Part shown: in pieces, positions 19,908-27,194 of the stretch
How positions within the stretch are numbered: position 1 is the first letter of the stretch
Layout: each line of letters starts with the position of its first letter
Source: an uncultured Clostridia bacterium
GTDB taxonomy: Bacteria; Bacillota; Clostridia; Christensenellales; UBA1242
DNA length: 64,000 bases
Direction of reading: 5' to 3'
Assembly: GCA_934747775.1 (NCBI GenBank)
Contig: CAKVHA010000001.1
Coordinates: forward strand, 170,534-234,533
Position numbers and translations under genes: made by a program
The notes under the pieces: generated by a model
What the model saw: only the letters and a program-made list of their open reading frames with translations
What the model was told of the DNA's origin: nothing
Databases searched by the model: none

Positions 19908-20840
19908 TTATCTTCGTCGCGACAATCTGTTTACAAGTTTTTGTGCTAGTGTTAGTTTTCGCTCTTGCGTTTTTGGTGAAGTAGTGGGCTTGTTTAACTC
20001 GTTAATTTGGTTTAAAAGAGTCATAGGCACATCTTTGTTTTGTTCAAATATTAGCGGCAACTGGTTTTCGCCAATTGGGTGCGGCAGGCTGGCGTTTCCC
20101 ACTTCAATTGTGTAGGCAGGTACGCCCAAATATTCCGATACCCAGTCCGAGTATCCGCCAGTGCTGTTTTCGGTTTTTACAATTTGATATCCCGTAACTC
20201 CGCTTAATGTTTGCGCAATTTTTAGGTCGCGCGCAAGCTGTTCGGCGTTTAACATTTCAAAACCATAATAAATCACTTCACCCTTGGTGTGATATGATAT
20301 CGTTGCGTTTGGCTGGTTTTTGTTTGTAAAGTTAATAAGTGTATTAACTTCGCGCTCGCTGTTGGGATAGTACCCCACAAAATTGCCCGGTGCAGGGCAA
20401 AACACATTTTGACTTCCGCCTCCCCATAATGCGTCAAAATTAACATTTAAGTCTACCGCATTGGCGTCAGCCTTCCATTGACTAAAATCGTTTTTACCAT
20501 CGTTTACGCTTGTTAAAAACTCGCGTAGTTTTTCACATTTAATGCCTTCTAAGCCATCAAGTACCAAGCGTACTCCGTCTGGATTAACCATAGGAATAAA
20601 ATACATTCCTCCGTCAATGGGCATTTTGTAATAGTATTTCACTAGTTCCACAATAAGCGAGCTGGTTATGTACTCGCGTGCGTGTATTGCACCTTCCACC
20701 AAAATCTGATTACCATCATAGTTGCCTATATGTACCCCATATATGGGCTGGCTAAGCAAACTGTATCCCACTGTGAAAAAGTCCACTCCGTCCAAACCTG
20801 CTAAGCTGTATATTTGGTTGTAAATGTCGTTTATAGTCAT
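19908..20840 (-). CDS. M14-family zinc carboxypeptidase, cytoplasmic
   Basis: Predicted metallopeptidase of the M14 family. The zinc ligands are visible as HARE (His53, Glu56) and a His in ISYHTKG near 183, with the catalytic Glu in YTIEVG near 245. NPDGVRLV near 107 is the usual substrate-cleft motif. Close relatives act on gamma-D-glutamyl-diamino acid bonds of cell-wall peptides. No signal peptide is seen, so it probably works on recycled muropeptides inside the cell. GGGGAG precedes the ATG. An inverted repeat, TGTCAAAA/TTTTGACA, lies upstream at 20877-20899 and could be an operator. Confidence 0.88.
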   Translation of the reverse strand: MTINDIYNQIYSLAGLDGVDFFTVGYSLLSQPIYGVHIGNYDGNQILVEGAIHAREYITSSLIVELVKYYYKMPIDGGMYFIPMVNPDGVRLVLDGLEGIKCEKLREFLTSVNDGKNDFSQWKADANAVDLNVNFDALWGGGSQNVFCPAPGNFVGYYPNSEREVNTLINFTNKNQPNATISYHTKGEVIYYGFEMLNAEQLARDLKIAQTLSGVTGYQIVKTENSTGGYSDWVSEYLGVPAYTIEVGNASLPHPIGENQLPLIFEQNKDVPMTLLNQINELNKPTTSPKTQERKLTLAQKLVNRLSRRR

Positions 20841-20876
20841 TTTTAAAAACTCCCCTTTTTCCTATGATAGTGTATA

Positions 20877-20899
20877 TGTCAAAACTATTTTTTTTGACA
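20877..20899. repeat. Inverted repeat upstream of the M14 gene
   Basis: TGTCAAAA (20877-20884) and TTTTGACA (20892-20899) are perfect 8-base arms with a 7-base spacer, about 37 bases before the start codon. It could be an operator or a promoter-overlapping palindrome. Confidence 0.35.
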
Positions 20900-20920
20900 C
20901 TTTACATAAAAATTAATCAC

Positions 20921-20959
20921 AAAAAAAGATTGCAATAGCAATTTATTACAATCTTTTTA
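20921..20959 (-). terminator. Terminator of the tex operon
   Basis: AAAAAGATTG and CAATCTTTTT pair over 10 bases around a 16-base loop. The minus-strand product ends in a T run. It sits 33 bases past the stop of the small membrane gene. Confidence 0.75.
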
Positions 20960-20991
20960 TACCTATAGTGTTTTTTATTTAATATAAATCA

Positions 20992-21384
20992 TTATTCGTC
21001 GTGATATTTGTATTTTTCGGAAATTAAAAAGTTTAAATAAACTTCTAGTAGCAAATACACTAGCACAGTAGGGTACAACACAACTTCGTACATATCCCAA
21101 AACTTGTGTCCCCAAATGGCGTAGTAAATAAGGCTAGCCATAAAGTAAACAATTATAAATGAAAACAGCAAAATTGCGGCAAAGTTTAAAAAGTTAACCC
21201 AGCGCTTGTTTTTGTGTTTAAATCGCCTAAAAAGTTTTGGCAAAACAAGCATCAACACAATTACAAGCATAGCCACAATTAGCCAACACGAAAGAATGTG
21301 AAAGCCAATTAGCTCGGCAGCAATGCCCAGTGCAAAGCTAATAGCTGCACCAAATATTAATAATCCTTCAACGCTTGAAATCAT
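20992..21384 (-). CDS. Small membrane protein of unknown function (130 residues)
   Basis: Not recognised. There are four hydrophobic segments: about residues 8-28, 32-50, 66-88 and 100-122. A basic loop (FRRFKHKNKRW) lies between the second and third. It begins 23 bases after the tex stop with AAGGA before its ATG, and a terminator follows it, so it is the second gene of a tex operon. The pairing with tex gives no clear functional hint. Confidence 0.72.
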   Translation of the reverse strand: MISSVEGLLIFGAAISFALGIAAELIGFHILSCWLIVAMLVIVLMLVLPKLFRRFKHKNKRWVNFLNFAAILLFSFIIVYFMASLIYYAIWGHKFWDMYEVVLYPTVLVYLLLEVYLNFLISEKYKYHDE

Positions 21385-21407
21385 ATTAACGCCCGTTTTC
21401 CTTTATA

Positions 21408-23573
21408 TTATTTTTCTTCGCCCTCTGCTGGGCAATCTTTAATAGTAAGCGAAATACGCTTTTTATCTACATCTACATCTAGCACTTTTACACGCACCAC
21501 ATCGCCAACTTTTAGCACTTCGCTAGGGTGCTTAATGTAATCTTTGCTAATTTGCGAAATGTGAACAAGCCCGTCTTGATGAACAGAAATATCCACAAAC
21601 ACACCAAAGTCGCACACGTTTCTAACAACACCAGTTAGCACCATTCCAGGTTTTAGGTTTTCTATTCCCAGTAGTTCGCTTTTTAGTTGTGGTTTTGGCA
21701 ATTCGTCACGAACATCGCGACCAGGTTTTGTAAGTTCTTTTACAATATCTTCTAGAGTAGGAACACCCACATTAATTGTGTTGGCAACCTTCTCAATGCC
21801 TTCTTTTTCCACCATTTTTGGCAACAATACAAGCTTTTCTTGTTTTATGTCGTCTTTAGTAAGGTTAAAGTATTTTAGTAATCTATTAACCGCCTCATAA
21901 CTTTCTGGGTGAACACCAGTGTTATCCAAAATGTTGTCGCCATCGCTAATTCGCAAGAAACCTGCACATTGTTCGTATGCTTTTGCGCCAAGTTTTGGCA
22001 CTTTTTTAAGTTGTTCGCGATTTGTAATTTTGCCATTTTCTTGGCGATATTTTTCTATGCTTTTTGCAACGCCGCTGTTTAGTCCAGCCACATATGTTAG
22101 TAAACTTGGGCTTGCGGTGTTTACATCTACACCAACCGAGTTAACACAATCTTCAACCACACCTTCTAGCACTTCTGTAAGACGCGCTTGCGGCATATCG
22201 TGTTGATATTGACCAACACCAATTGATTTAACGTCTATTTTAATAAGCTCGGCAAGTGGGTCTTGCAAACGGCGCGCAATGCTAACCGCACTACGCAAAG
22301 CAACGTCAAAATTAGGAAATTCTTGTGCACCTAATTTACTTGCGCTGTACACACTTGCGCCAGCTTCGTTAACAACCGCATATTCTACTTTGCGGTCTAA
22401 CTTTGGAATTAGGTTTGCCACAAATATTTCACTTTCTTTGGTGGCAGTTCCGTTTCCAATGCTTATTACGTCTACTTTGTCTTTATCTATAAAATATTTT
22501 AGTTTAACTTCCGCTTCTTCCACTTTGTTTTGTGGTGGAGTAGGGTAAATTACTGTGGTGTCTAGCACTGTTCCGTTTTGGTCAATAACCGCAATTTTGC
22601 AGCCAGTACGGTACGCAGGGTCTAAGCCCAAAATAACCTTGTTTTTTAAAGGTGGTTGCATTAAAAGCGGTTTTAAGTTAATTTCAAACATCTTAATTGC
22701 TTGCTCGTTTGCCTTGTCGGTTAGTTCGGTTCTAACTTCGCGCTCTATGCTAGGTTCAATAAGCCTATCGTAGCTGTCGGCGCAAACTTCGGTTAGTAAA
22801 TCTAAATATGGGCTGTTTTTCTTAATAAACATAGAGTGGATTTCTTTGTCTACAAGTTCGCGGTTAACATCTAGCGTAACCTTTAAACATTCTTCGTTTT
22901 CGCCACGATTTATGGCTAGCACGCGGTGACTAGGTAAGTTGTGAATAGGCGATTTGTAGTCTTTGTACATTTCGTAGGTAAAGTTTCCTTCTTTATCTAA
23001 AAGCTTTGTAAGAATTTCGCCCTTTTTAAATAGCAACTCTCTTAGCGACTTTCTTAATTCGGCGTTGTCGGAAATAATTTCGGCAATAATGTCTTTAGCA
23101 CCTTGTATTGCTTCAGCTGCATTTGCAACTTCTTTTTCTGGGTTGATATATTTTTTGGCTTCTTCTTCAATGCTTCCGCCCTTTTGCGCAAGTATGAACT
23201 CGGCAAGTGGTTTTAGCCCCTTAGCAATAGCCACGCTTGCACGCGTTTTACGTTTTGGTTTAAACGGACGATATATATCTTCAACTTCGGTTAGTGTAAC
23301 CGCTTTGTTTAGCGCATCCACAATTTCGTCGGTTAAATTTCCTTGTTCGTCTATAAGTTTTGTTACGTCTTCTTTACGTTTTGTAAGGTTTCTTAGGTAT
23401 TTTAATCTATCATCAAAAAGCCTAAGTGTTTGGTCATCACAACTGCCAGTTAGCTCTTTTCTATAACGAGCAATAAATGGAATTGTACAACCTTCGTCTA
23501 ATAATGCAATAATGTTTTCCGTATGGTTTCTGCTAATGCCAAGCTCCATACTAAGCTGTTCTTTAATATCCAT
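21408..23573 (-). CDS. tex: Tex-family S1 RNA-binding protein
   Basis: Tex is a conserved nucleic-acid-binding protein linked to transcription accessory functions. The 721-residue length is normal. The N-terminal Tex domain (GISRNHTENIIALLDEG near residue 12) is followed by the YqgF-like nuclease fold (ILGLDPAYRTGCKIAVID near 314). Helix-hairpin-helix repeats cover about 490-570. A C-terminal S1 domain begins at LKPGMVLTGVVRNVCDFGVF near 635. GAGG precedes the ATG. The promoter is TTGATT, 16 bases, TATAAT with an extended TGA. It is transcribed with the small membrane gene downstream. Confidence 0.97.
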   Translation of the reverse strand: MDIKEQLSMELGISRNHTENIIALLDEGCTIPFIARYRKELTGSCDDQTLRLFDDRLKYLRNLTKRKEDVTKLIDEQGNLTDEIVDALNKAVTLTEVEDIYRPFKPKRKTRASVAIAKGLKPLAEFILAQKGGSIEEEAKKYINPEKEVANAAEAIQGAKDIIAEIISDNAELRKSLRELLFKKGEILTKLLDKEGNFTYEMYKDYKSPIHNLPSHRVLAINRGENEECLKVTLDVNRELVDKEIHSMFIKKNSPYLDLLTEVCADSYDRLIEPSIEREVRTELTDKANEQAIKMFEINLKPLLMQPPLKNKVILGLDPAYRTGCKIAVIDQNGTVLDTTVIYPTPPQNKVEEAEVKLKYFIDKDKVDVISIGNGTATKESEIFVANLIPKLDRKVEYAVVNEAGASVYSASKLGAQEFPNFDVALRSAVSIARRLQDPLAELIKIDVKSIGVGQYQHDMPQARLTEVLEGVVEDCVNSVGVDVNTASPSLLTYVAGLNSGVAKSIEKYRQENGKITNREQLKKVPKLGAKAYEQCAGFLRISDGDNILDNTGVHPESYEAVNRLLKYFNLTKDDIKQEKLVLLPKMVEKEGIEKVANTINVGVPTLEDIVKELTKPGRDVRDELPKPQLKSELLGIENLKPGMVLTGVVRNVCDFGVFVDISVHQDGLVHISQISKDYIKHPSEVLKVGDVVRVKVLDVDVDKKRISLTIKDCPAEGEEK

Positions 23574-23605
23574 AAGTACCTCATTTATTTTTTTAAAGCA
23601 TTCTA

Positions 23606-23633
23606 ATTATATCACACCTTACTTTCTAATCAA
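23606..23633 (-). promoter_or_regulatory. tex promoter with extended -10
   Basis: On the minus strand TTGATT (23628-23633) and TATAAT (23606-23611) are 16 bases apart. The -10 is preceded by TGTGA. Confidence 0.6.
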
Positions 23634-23730
23634 AATTATATCATTAAAATTATAAAATTGTTTAGGTTGCTGTAGTATAAAAATTTCCATAATTTGCCAA
23701 ACTTATATATAGATAGGGATGTGGTTTGTT

Positions 23731-24528
23731 ATGAAAAAAATTAAACAATTTGGAATTATCGTGATGGTTGTGGTGGTGTTTGTAAGTGCGGGAATTGTTG
23801 CAATAGTGCTGGGTTCGCGTGGCAGCCATATGCATTATGTGTGTTTGGAAGTGAATCCGCGCGTGGAGTTTATAACCGATAAATCACACAAGGTTACATC
23901 ACTAAAACCGCTTAATGCCGAAGCAAAAGAATTGTTAATTCAAGAAGAGTTTTTAGGGACAAACATAAACGACGCTGTAGAAAAATTTTTAACATTATGT
24001 GCAAAAAGCGGATACATTAGAGTTAATGGCAACGACAACGCCGTAAAACTTACAGTTATAAACGGACTAAACCAGGGGTTGGAAGTGGAGCTTACAAAAA
24101 AGATAAACAGCTTTTTTGTTAAAAACGAAATTTTGGGCGTGTGTGTAGATGCTAGCACCGATTTGCAGAATTTTAAGGACGCAAAAAAATATGGTGTTTC
24201 TAGTGAAAAATATGACCTTATGCTTGCTGCAAAAGAAAACGACAACTCGCTAAATTTGAAGGAACTAAAAAAGTATTCCAACCTAAAACTTGTAAAAACC
24301 ATAGCCGCGCAACACAAGAATTATGAGTTTAGTTACACCGAAACCGAACTAAACAACAAAGTTAAACTTATAGATTTCCACCGAATAGAATATGAAGAAC
24401 ACCTTAAAAATATAACAGCATTTTCAACAAGAGAGTTTAAAGAAAAACTACAAAAACACATTAGAGAAAACGGAAAAAAGTACAAATTAAACTGGGACGC
24501 AACATACAATGCTTGGCTAGTTGGATAA
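23731..24528 (+). CDS. RsgI-like anti-sigma-factor domain protein, orphan
   Basis: A single-pass membrane protein. A short Lys-rich start, a hydrophobic segment at about 8-28, and an extracytoplasmic domain follow. The domain carries the RsgI middle-domain signature: CLEVNPRVEFITD near 38, a later LNAEAKELL, and the Asn-Asp-Ala-Val-Glu-Lys stretch before GYIRVNG. Canonical RsgI proteins hold a cytosolic N-terminal domain that binds SigI; here only a few residues precede the membrane, and no sigma-factor gene is adjacent. It may therefore have another role. I chose the ATG at 23731 over 23719 because the GGGATG/AGGG ribosome site overlaps the earlier one. It is a single-gene unit. Confidence 0.72.
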   Translation: MKKIKQFGIIVMVVVVFVSAGIVAIVLGSRGSHMHYVCLEVNPRVEFITDKSHKVTSLKPLNAEAKELLIQEEFLGTNINDAVEKFLTLCAKSGYIRVNGNDNAVKLTVINGLNQGLEVELTKKINSFFVKNEILGVCVDASTDLQNFKDAKKYGVSSEKYDLMLAAKENDNSLNLKELKKYSNLKLVKTIAAQHKNYEFSYTETELNNKVKLIDFHRIEYEEHLKNITAFSTREFKEKLQKHIRENGKKYKLNWDATYNAWLVG

Positions 24529-24713
24529 CTTGTGTTTTATTAGAATTAGTGCGCATTTGACACGGTAATTTAATTTTATGGCAAAAAGTGCTGTGTTATT
24601 GTCATAATATTAACATAAACAACATTATCTAATTAAAATGGTTTTTAGAATATAATTATTATACACATTAAAAACGACACAAAAAAATAAAACAAAATTT
24701 TTTAAAAAAACTG

Positions 24714-24742
24714 TTGACAATTATTTTTTTTGGTTGTAACAT
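24714..24742 (+). promoter_or_regulatory. Promoter of the hisS-tRNA-His unit
   Basis: TTGACA (24714-24719) and TAACAT (24737-24742) are 17 bases apart. It lies about 25 bases before the leader-peptide ATG. The 185 bases between the RsgI-like gene and here show nothing else. Confidence 0.72.
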
Positions 24743-24766
24743 AGTGGCAATAGGAGATAGAAATTT

Positions 24767-24808
24767 ATGACAAACTTTATTTTAACTCTACATCATCATA
24801 GCAAATAA
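24767..24808 (+). CDS. Histidine leader peptide, 13 residues
   Basis: The open frame encodes MTNFILTLHHHSK and ends in TAA. AGGAG lies 10 bases before the ATG, inside the leader RNA and after a good promoter. Three consecutive His codons (CAT at 24791-24799) sit near the end, as in classical his attenuators of Proteobacteria. The last His codon overlaps the 5' arm of a hairpin that competes with an antiterminator. The peptide itself is probably not functional; ribosome position on the His codons is the signal. The downstream gene being hisS supports the call strongly. Confidence 0.85.
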   Translation: MTNFILTLHHHSK

Positions 24809-24914
24809 TACTTGCCAATGAATTTTAGTGGCAAGTAACTTTTACTATGCCGCTTGATTAAAGTTAAAATAAGTTTTTTTGAATATAAAAAATTAAAACA
24901 TCAGCGAGCATAGT
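24797..24914 (+). promoter_or_regulatory. Ribosome-mediated attenuator controlling hisS
   Basis: Two exclusive folds are visible. Fold 1:2 pairs CATAG (24797-24801) with CTATG (24845-24849), then AAA with TTT, then TACTTGCCA with TGGCAAGTA (24809-24817, 24829-24837). The antiterminator pairs ACTATGCCGCTTGAT (24844-24858) with ATCAGCGAGCATAGT (24900-24914): 14 pairs with one bulged base on each strand. The second arm is also the 5' half of the terminator. A ribosome stalled at the His codons covers CATAG, frees ACTATG and favours the antiterminator, so hisS is expressed when charged tRNA-His is scarce. No T-box core sequence is present. Confidence 0.8.
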
Positions 24915-24930
24915 TGCTGATGTTTTTTTG
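24895..24930 (+). terminator. Attenuator terminator upstream of hisS
   Basis: ACATCAGC (24898-24905) and GCTGATGT (24916-24923) form a perfect stem extended by A-T pairs, and seven T follow. It lies between the leader peptide and hisS, about 85 bases before the hisS ATG. Confidence 0.85.
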
Positions 24931-25011
24931 TTGTTAACATTAAAACACGGCAATTACAATTTGAAAATACAAAAAAATATGGTATAACAATGTTAATTAG
25001 GAGAAAAATTT

Positions 25012-26340
25012 ATGAAAACAATAGAACCAAGAACTCTTTCGGGTACAATGGAATTATTGCCAAAAGAGCAAATATTATTTAATCAGATTAAGGACACTAT
25101 TAAAAGTGTGTATGAAAGTTATGGGTTTTTGCCGCTAGACACTCCAGTGTTAGAACGTTCTGATGTGTTATTAGCAAAAGCAGGCGGCGAAACCGAAAAA
25201 CAAATTTATCGTTTTAATAAGGGTGATACCGATATTTGTATGCGTTTTGACCTTACAGTTCCGCTAGCAAAATATGTGGCTGCAAATCTAAACGACTTAG
25301 AGTTTCCGTTTAGACGTTATCAAATAGGAAAAGTGTATCGTGGTGAGCGTCCCCAACGCGGCAGATATCGCGAGTTTTATCAGTGTGATGTGGATATTAT
25401 TGGAAAAGACACATTGTCTATTAAAAACGACGCCGAGTTTCCAGCAATTATTTACAACATTTTTAGTAAGTTAAACTTTGGCGAGTTTGTTGTTATGATT
25501 AACAACCGTAAAATTATAAATGGTCTTTTTGAAGAACTAGGGATTTCCGAACTAAAAGAAGATGTTATGCGTTTAATTGATAAGTTTGACAAAATTGGCG
25601 AGCAAATGGTGCGTTTAACATTGCTAGACGACTATAAAATTAGCGAAGAAATTACAAACAAACTTATTAGCTTTTTAACCTTTAAAGGCACTACAGACGA
25701 AACACTTAATATGATGCAAAATTGCGGAATTAAAAACGAAACTTTTGTGGAAGGCGTAAATGAGCTAAGCGAAGTTGTAAAATGCGTGCGCTTGCAAGGT
25801 GTTCCAGAAAATTATTTTATAATAAAACTAACAATTGTGCGTGGGCTAGACTACTACACTGGCACAGTTTTCGAAACAATTTTAAAAGACTATCCCGAAC
25901 TTGGCAGCGTGTGTGGCGGTGGTCGTTATGACAACCTTGCCGGCTATTACACCGACCAAAAATTACCTGGGGTGGGTGTTGCAATTGGACTAACAAGACT
26001 TTTCTATCAGCTTTGCGAAAACAACCTTATATCCGCAAAAAAGACCAGCATTGCCGATGTGCTTGTGCTTCCTATGGACGAAAATGCGGTTGAAAAGGGC
26101 TACGCGGTTGCTAGCAAGTTGCGTTTGAGCGGAATTAATTGCCAGTTGTATTTGGAAGATAAAAAATTTAAAAACAAAATAAACTACGCCGACAAACTTA
26201 AAATTCCGTTTGTGGTCATTATTGGTCAAGATGAATTAGATAATGGCTATGTTACACTTAAAGATATGTTTAATTTTAATCAAACACAAGTTAATGATGC
26301 GGATTTAATTAAAACAATATCGGAAAAACTTAACGCGTAA
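25012..26340 (+). CDS. hisS: Histidyl-tRNA synthetase
   Basis: Class II synthetase that charges tRNA-His. The 442-residue length is normal. Motif 2 covers FRRYQIGKVYRGERPQRGRY near 103-122. The HisRS-specific block GLDYYTGTVFE is near 279, and motif 3 (GVGVAIGLTRLFY) near 321. The anticodon-binding domain fills about 340-442. AGGAG lies 9 bases before the ATG. The gene is led by a His-rich leader peptide and attenuator, and is followed after 23 bases by a tRNA-His gene with no U-tailed terminator in between. I infer one transcript for enzyme and tRNA. Confidence 0.97.
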   Translation: MKTIEPRTLSGTMELLPKEQILFNQIKDTIKSVYESYGFLPLDTPVLERSDVLLAKAGGETEKQIYRFNKGDTDICMRFDLTVPLAKYVAANLNDLEFPFRRYQIGKVYRGERPQRGRYREFYQCDVDIIGKDTLSIKNDAEFPAIIYNIFSKLNFGEFVVMINNRKIINGLFEELGISELKEDVMRLIDKFDKIGEQMVRLTLLDDYKISEEITNKLISFLTFKGTTDETLNMMQNCGIKNETFVEGVNELSEVVKCVRLQGVPENYFIIKLTIVRGLDYYTGTVFETILKDYPELGSVCGGGRYDNLAGYYTDQKLPGVGVAIGLTRLFYQLCENNLISAKKTSIADVLVLPMDENAVEKGYAVASKLRLSGINCQLYLEDKKFKNKINYADKLKIPFVVIIGQDELDNGYVTLKDMFNFNQTQVNDADLIKTISEKLNA

Positions 26341-26357
26341 GCAGAGATTATCTCTGC
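26341..26357 (+). other. Hairpin between hisS and tRNA-His
   Basis: GCAGAGA and TCTCTGC form a 7-pair stem with a TTA loop directly after the hisS stop. No T run follows, so it is more likely a processing or stability element than a terminator. Confidence 0.5.
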
Positions 26358-26363
26358 TTGTAT

Positions 26364-26440
26364 GGTGGGTATAGCGCAGTTGGCAGAGCGTCAGATTGTG
26401 GCTCTGAAGGTCGTGGGTTCGAACCCCATTACTCACCCCA
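26364..26440 (+). tRNA. tRNA-His (anticodon GTG)
   Basis: A full cloverleaf can be folded. The acceptor stem is GTGGGTA with TACTCAC (one G-T pair), and the G at 26364 is the extra G-1 opposite C73, the identity element of tRNA-His. The anticodon stem is TCAGA/TCTGA with loop TTGTGGC. The T arm is GTGGG TTCGAAC CCCAT. CCA is encoded at 26438-26440. The D stem has one G-A mismatch at 12-23. It lies just after hisS and before a terminator. Confidence 0.97.
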
Positions 26441-26445
26441 CTTAT

Positions 26446-26484
26446 AAAAAAAGAAAAGTCAATCTTGGCTTTTCTTTTTTTTGT
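26446..26484 (+). terminator. Terminator after tRNA-His
   Basis: GAAAAGTCA and TGGCTTTTC pair, extended by A-T pairs, then a T run. It ends the hisS-tRNA-His unit; the minus-strand GNAT gene stops just beyond. Confidence 0.78.
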
Positions 26485-26502
26485 TTACAGTAATTTTTAA
26501 TA

Positions 26503-27051
26503 TTATTTTAAATCGGATTTAACTAGCCCAAATACTAGCATATCGTGATAGCCGTCGCAAAGTTTTACACACTTGCGTTTTGTGCCTTCATAAATAAATC
26601 CGCACTTTTCCATAACGCGTTTTGATGCGTTGTTTTTTTGCACGCACGCGCCTTCAAAGCGGTTTAGTTTCATATCATTAAAGGCGTAGTTTGTTACAGC
26701 TTTTAAAGCTTCGGTCATATATCCGTTGTTGATGTAGCGGTTGTCTATTGCGTAGTTAAAAACCGCGCTGTCGTTTGCTGGGTTTATGTGTAAATGTATT
26801 CCGCCAATAATTGTGCCTTTGTCTTTTAGGGTTATTGCCCAGTTGTAATAGTCTACACATTTTGTGTATTTTTCTTCAACCGCTTGCAATTCTTCCACTT
26901 CTTCGTCTAGCGTAACAGGTTCGTGATGAGAGTAGTACAAAAATTCTTTTTGATTTACATATCCTTCAAACAATTCCTTTGCATCATTAATGCTGTATCT
27001 TCTAAGTTTTAACCTTTCCGAATCAATTTCCCTAGTTCCAATGTGTTCCAT
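26503..27051 (-). CDS. GNAT acetyltransferase, RimJ/RimL-like
   Basis: The 182-residue protein is a single GNAT domain of the RimJ/RimL/SpeG type. Marks are SERLKLRRYSINDAKELFEGY near the start, GGIHLHI mid-protein, and the acetyl-CoA region NNGYMTEALKAVTNYAF near 110, followed by NASKRVMEKCGF, typical of this subgroup. The substrate may be a ribosomal-protein N-terminus or a small amine; it cannot be told from sequence. AAGGAGAG precedes the ATG. The upstream SDR gene on the same strand is separated by a palindromic repeat region. Confidence 0.88.
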   Translation of the reverse strand: MEHIGTREIDSERLKLRRYSINDAKELFEGYVNQKEFLYYSHHEPVTLDEEVEELQAVEEKYTKCVDYYNWAITLKDKGTIIGGIHLHINPANDSAVFNYAIDNRYINNGYMTEALKAVTNYAFNDMKLNRFEGACVQKNNASKRVMEKCGFIYEGTKRKCVKLCDGYHDMLVFGLVKSDLK

Positions 27052-27110
27052 TTTTCTCTCCTTCTAACAATGATTTATATAACTAAATTATACATATAAA
27101 ATAAATAATT

Positions 27111-27194
27111 CAGTCACGCGCAGTGACCCGAGAACGAGTATAGTGGGTACAATCACTGCACTTTACTGACACTGGCTGTCACGCTCAGTGATTA
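27111..27194 (-). repeat. Palindromic repeat region, copy B, at SDR stop codon
   Basis: On the minus strand TCACTGAGCGTGACAGCC begins directly after the TAA stop of the SDR gene (reverse complement of 27174-27191). It matches copy A after glyQS at 17 of 18 bases. ATCACTG/CAGTGAT (27152-27158, 27186-27192) enclose TGACA/TGTCA (27167-27171, 27177-27181), and a second hairpin GTCAC/GTGAC lies at 27113-27127. It is GC-richer than the flanks. It could be a REP-like or small mobile element. Confidence 0.55.

Noticed and set aside
24743..25011. T-box riboswitch before hisS
   Set aside because: There is no T-box core (AGGGTGGNACCGCG-like) and no specifier-loop stem. The leader fits a His leader peptide instead.
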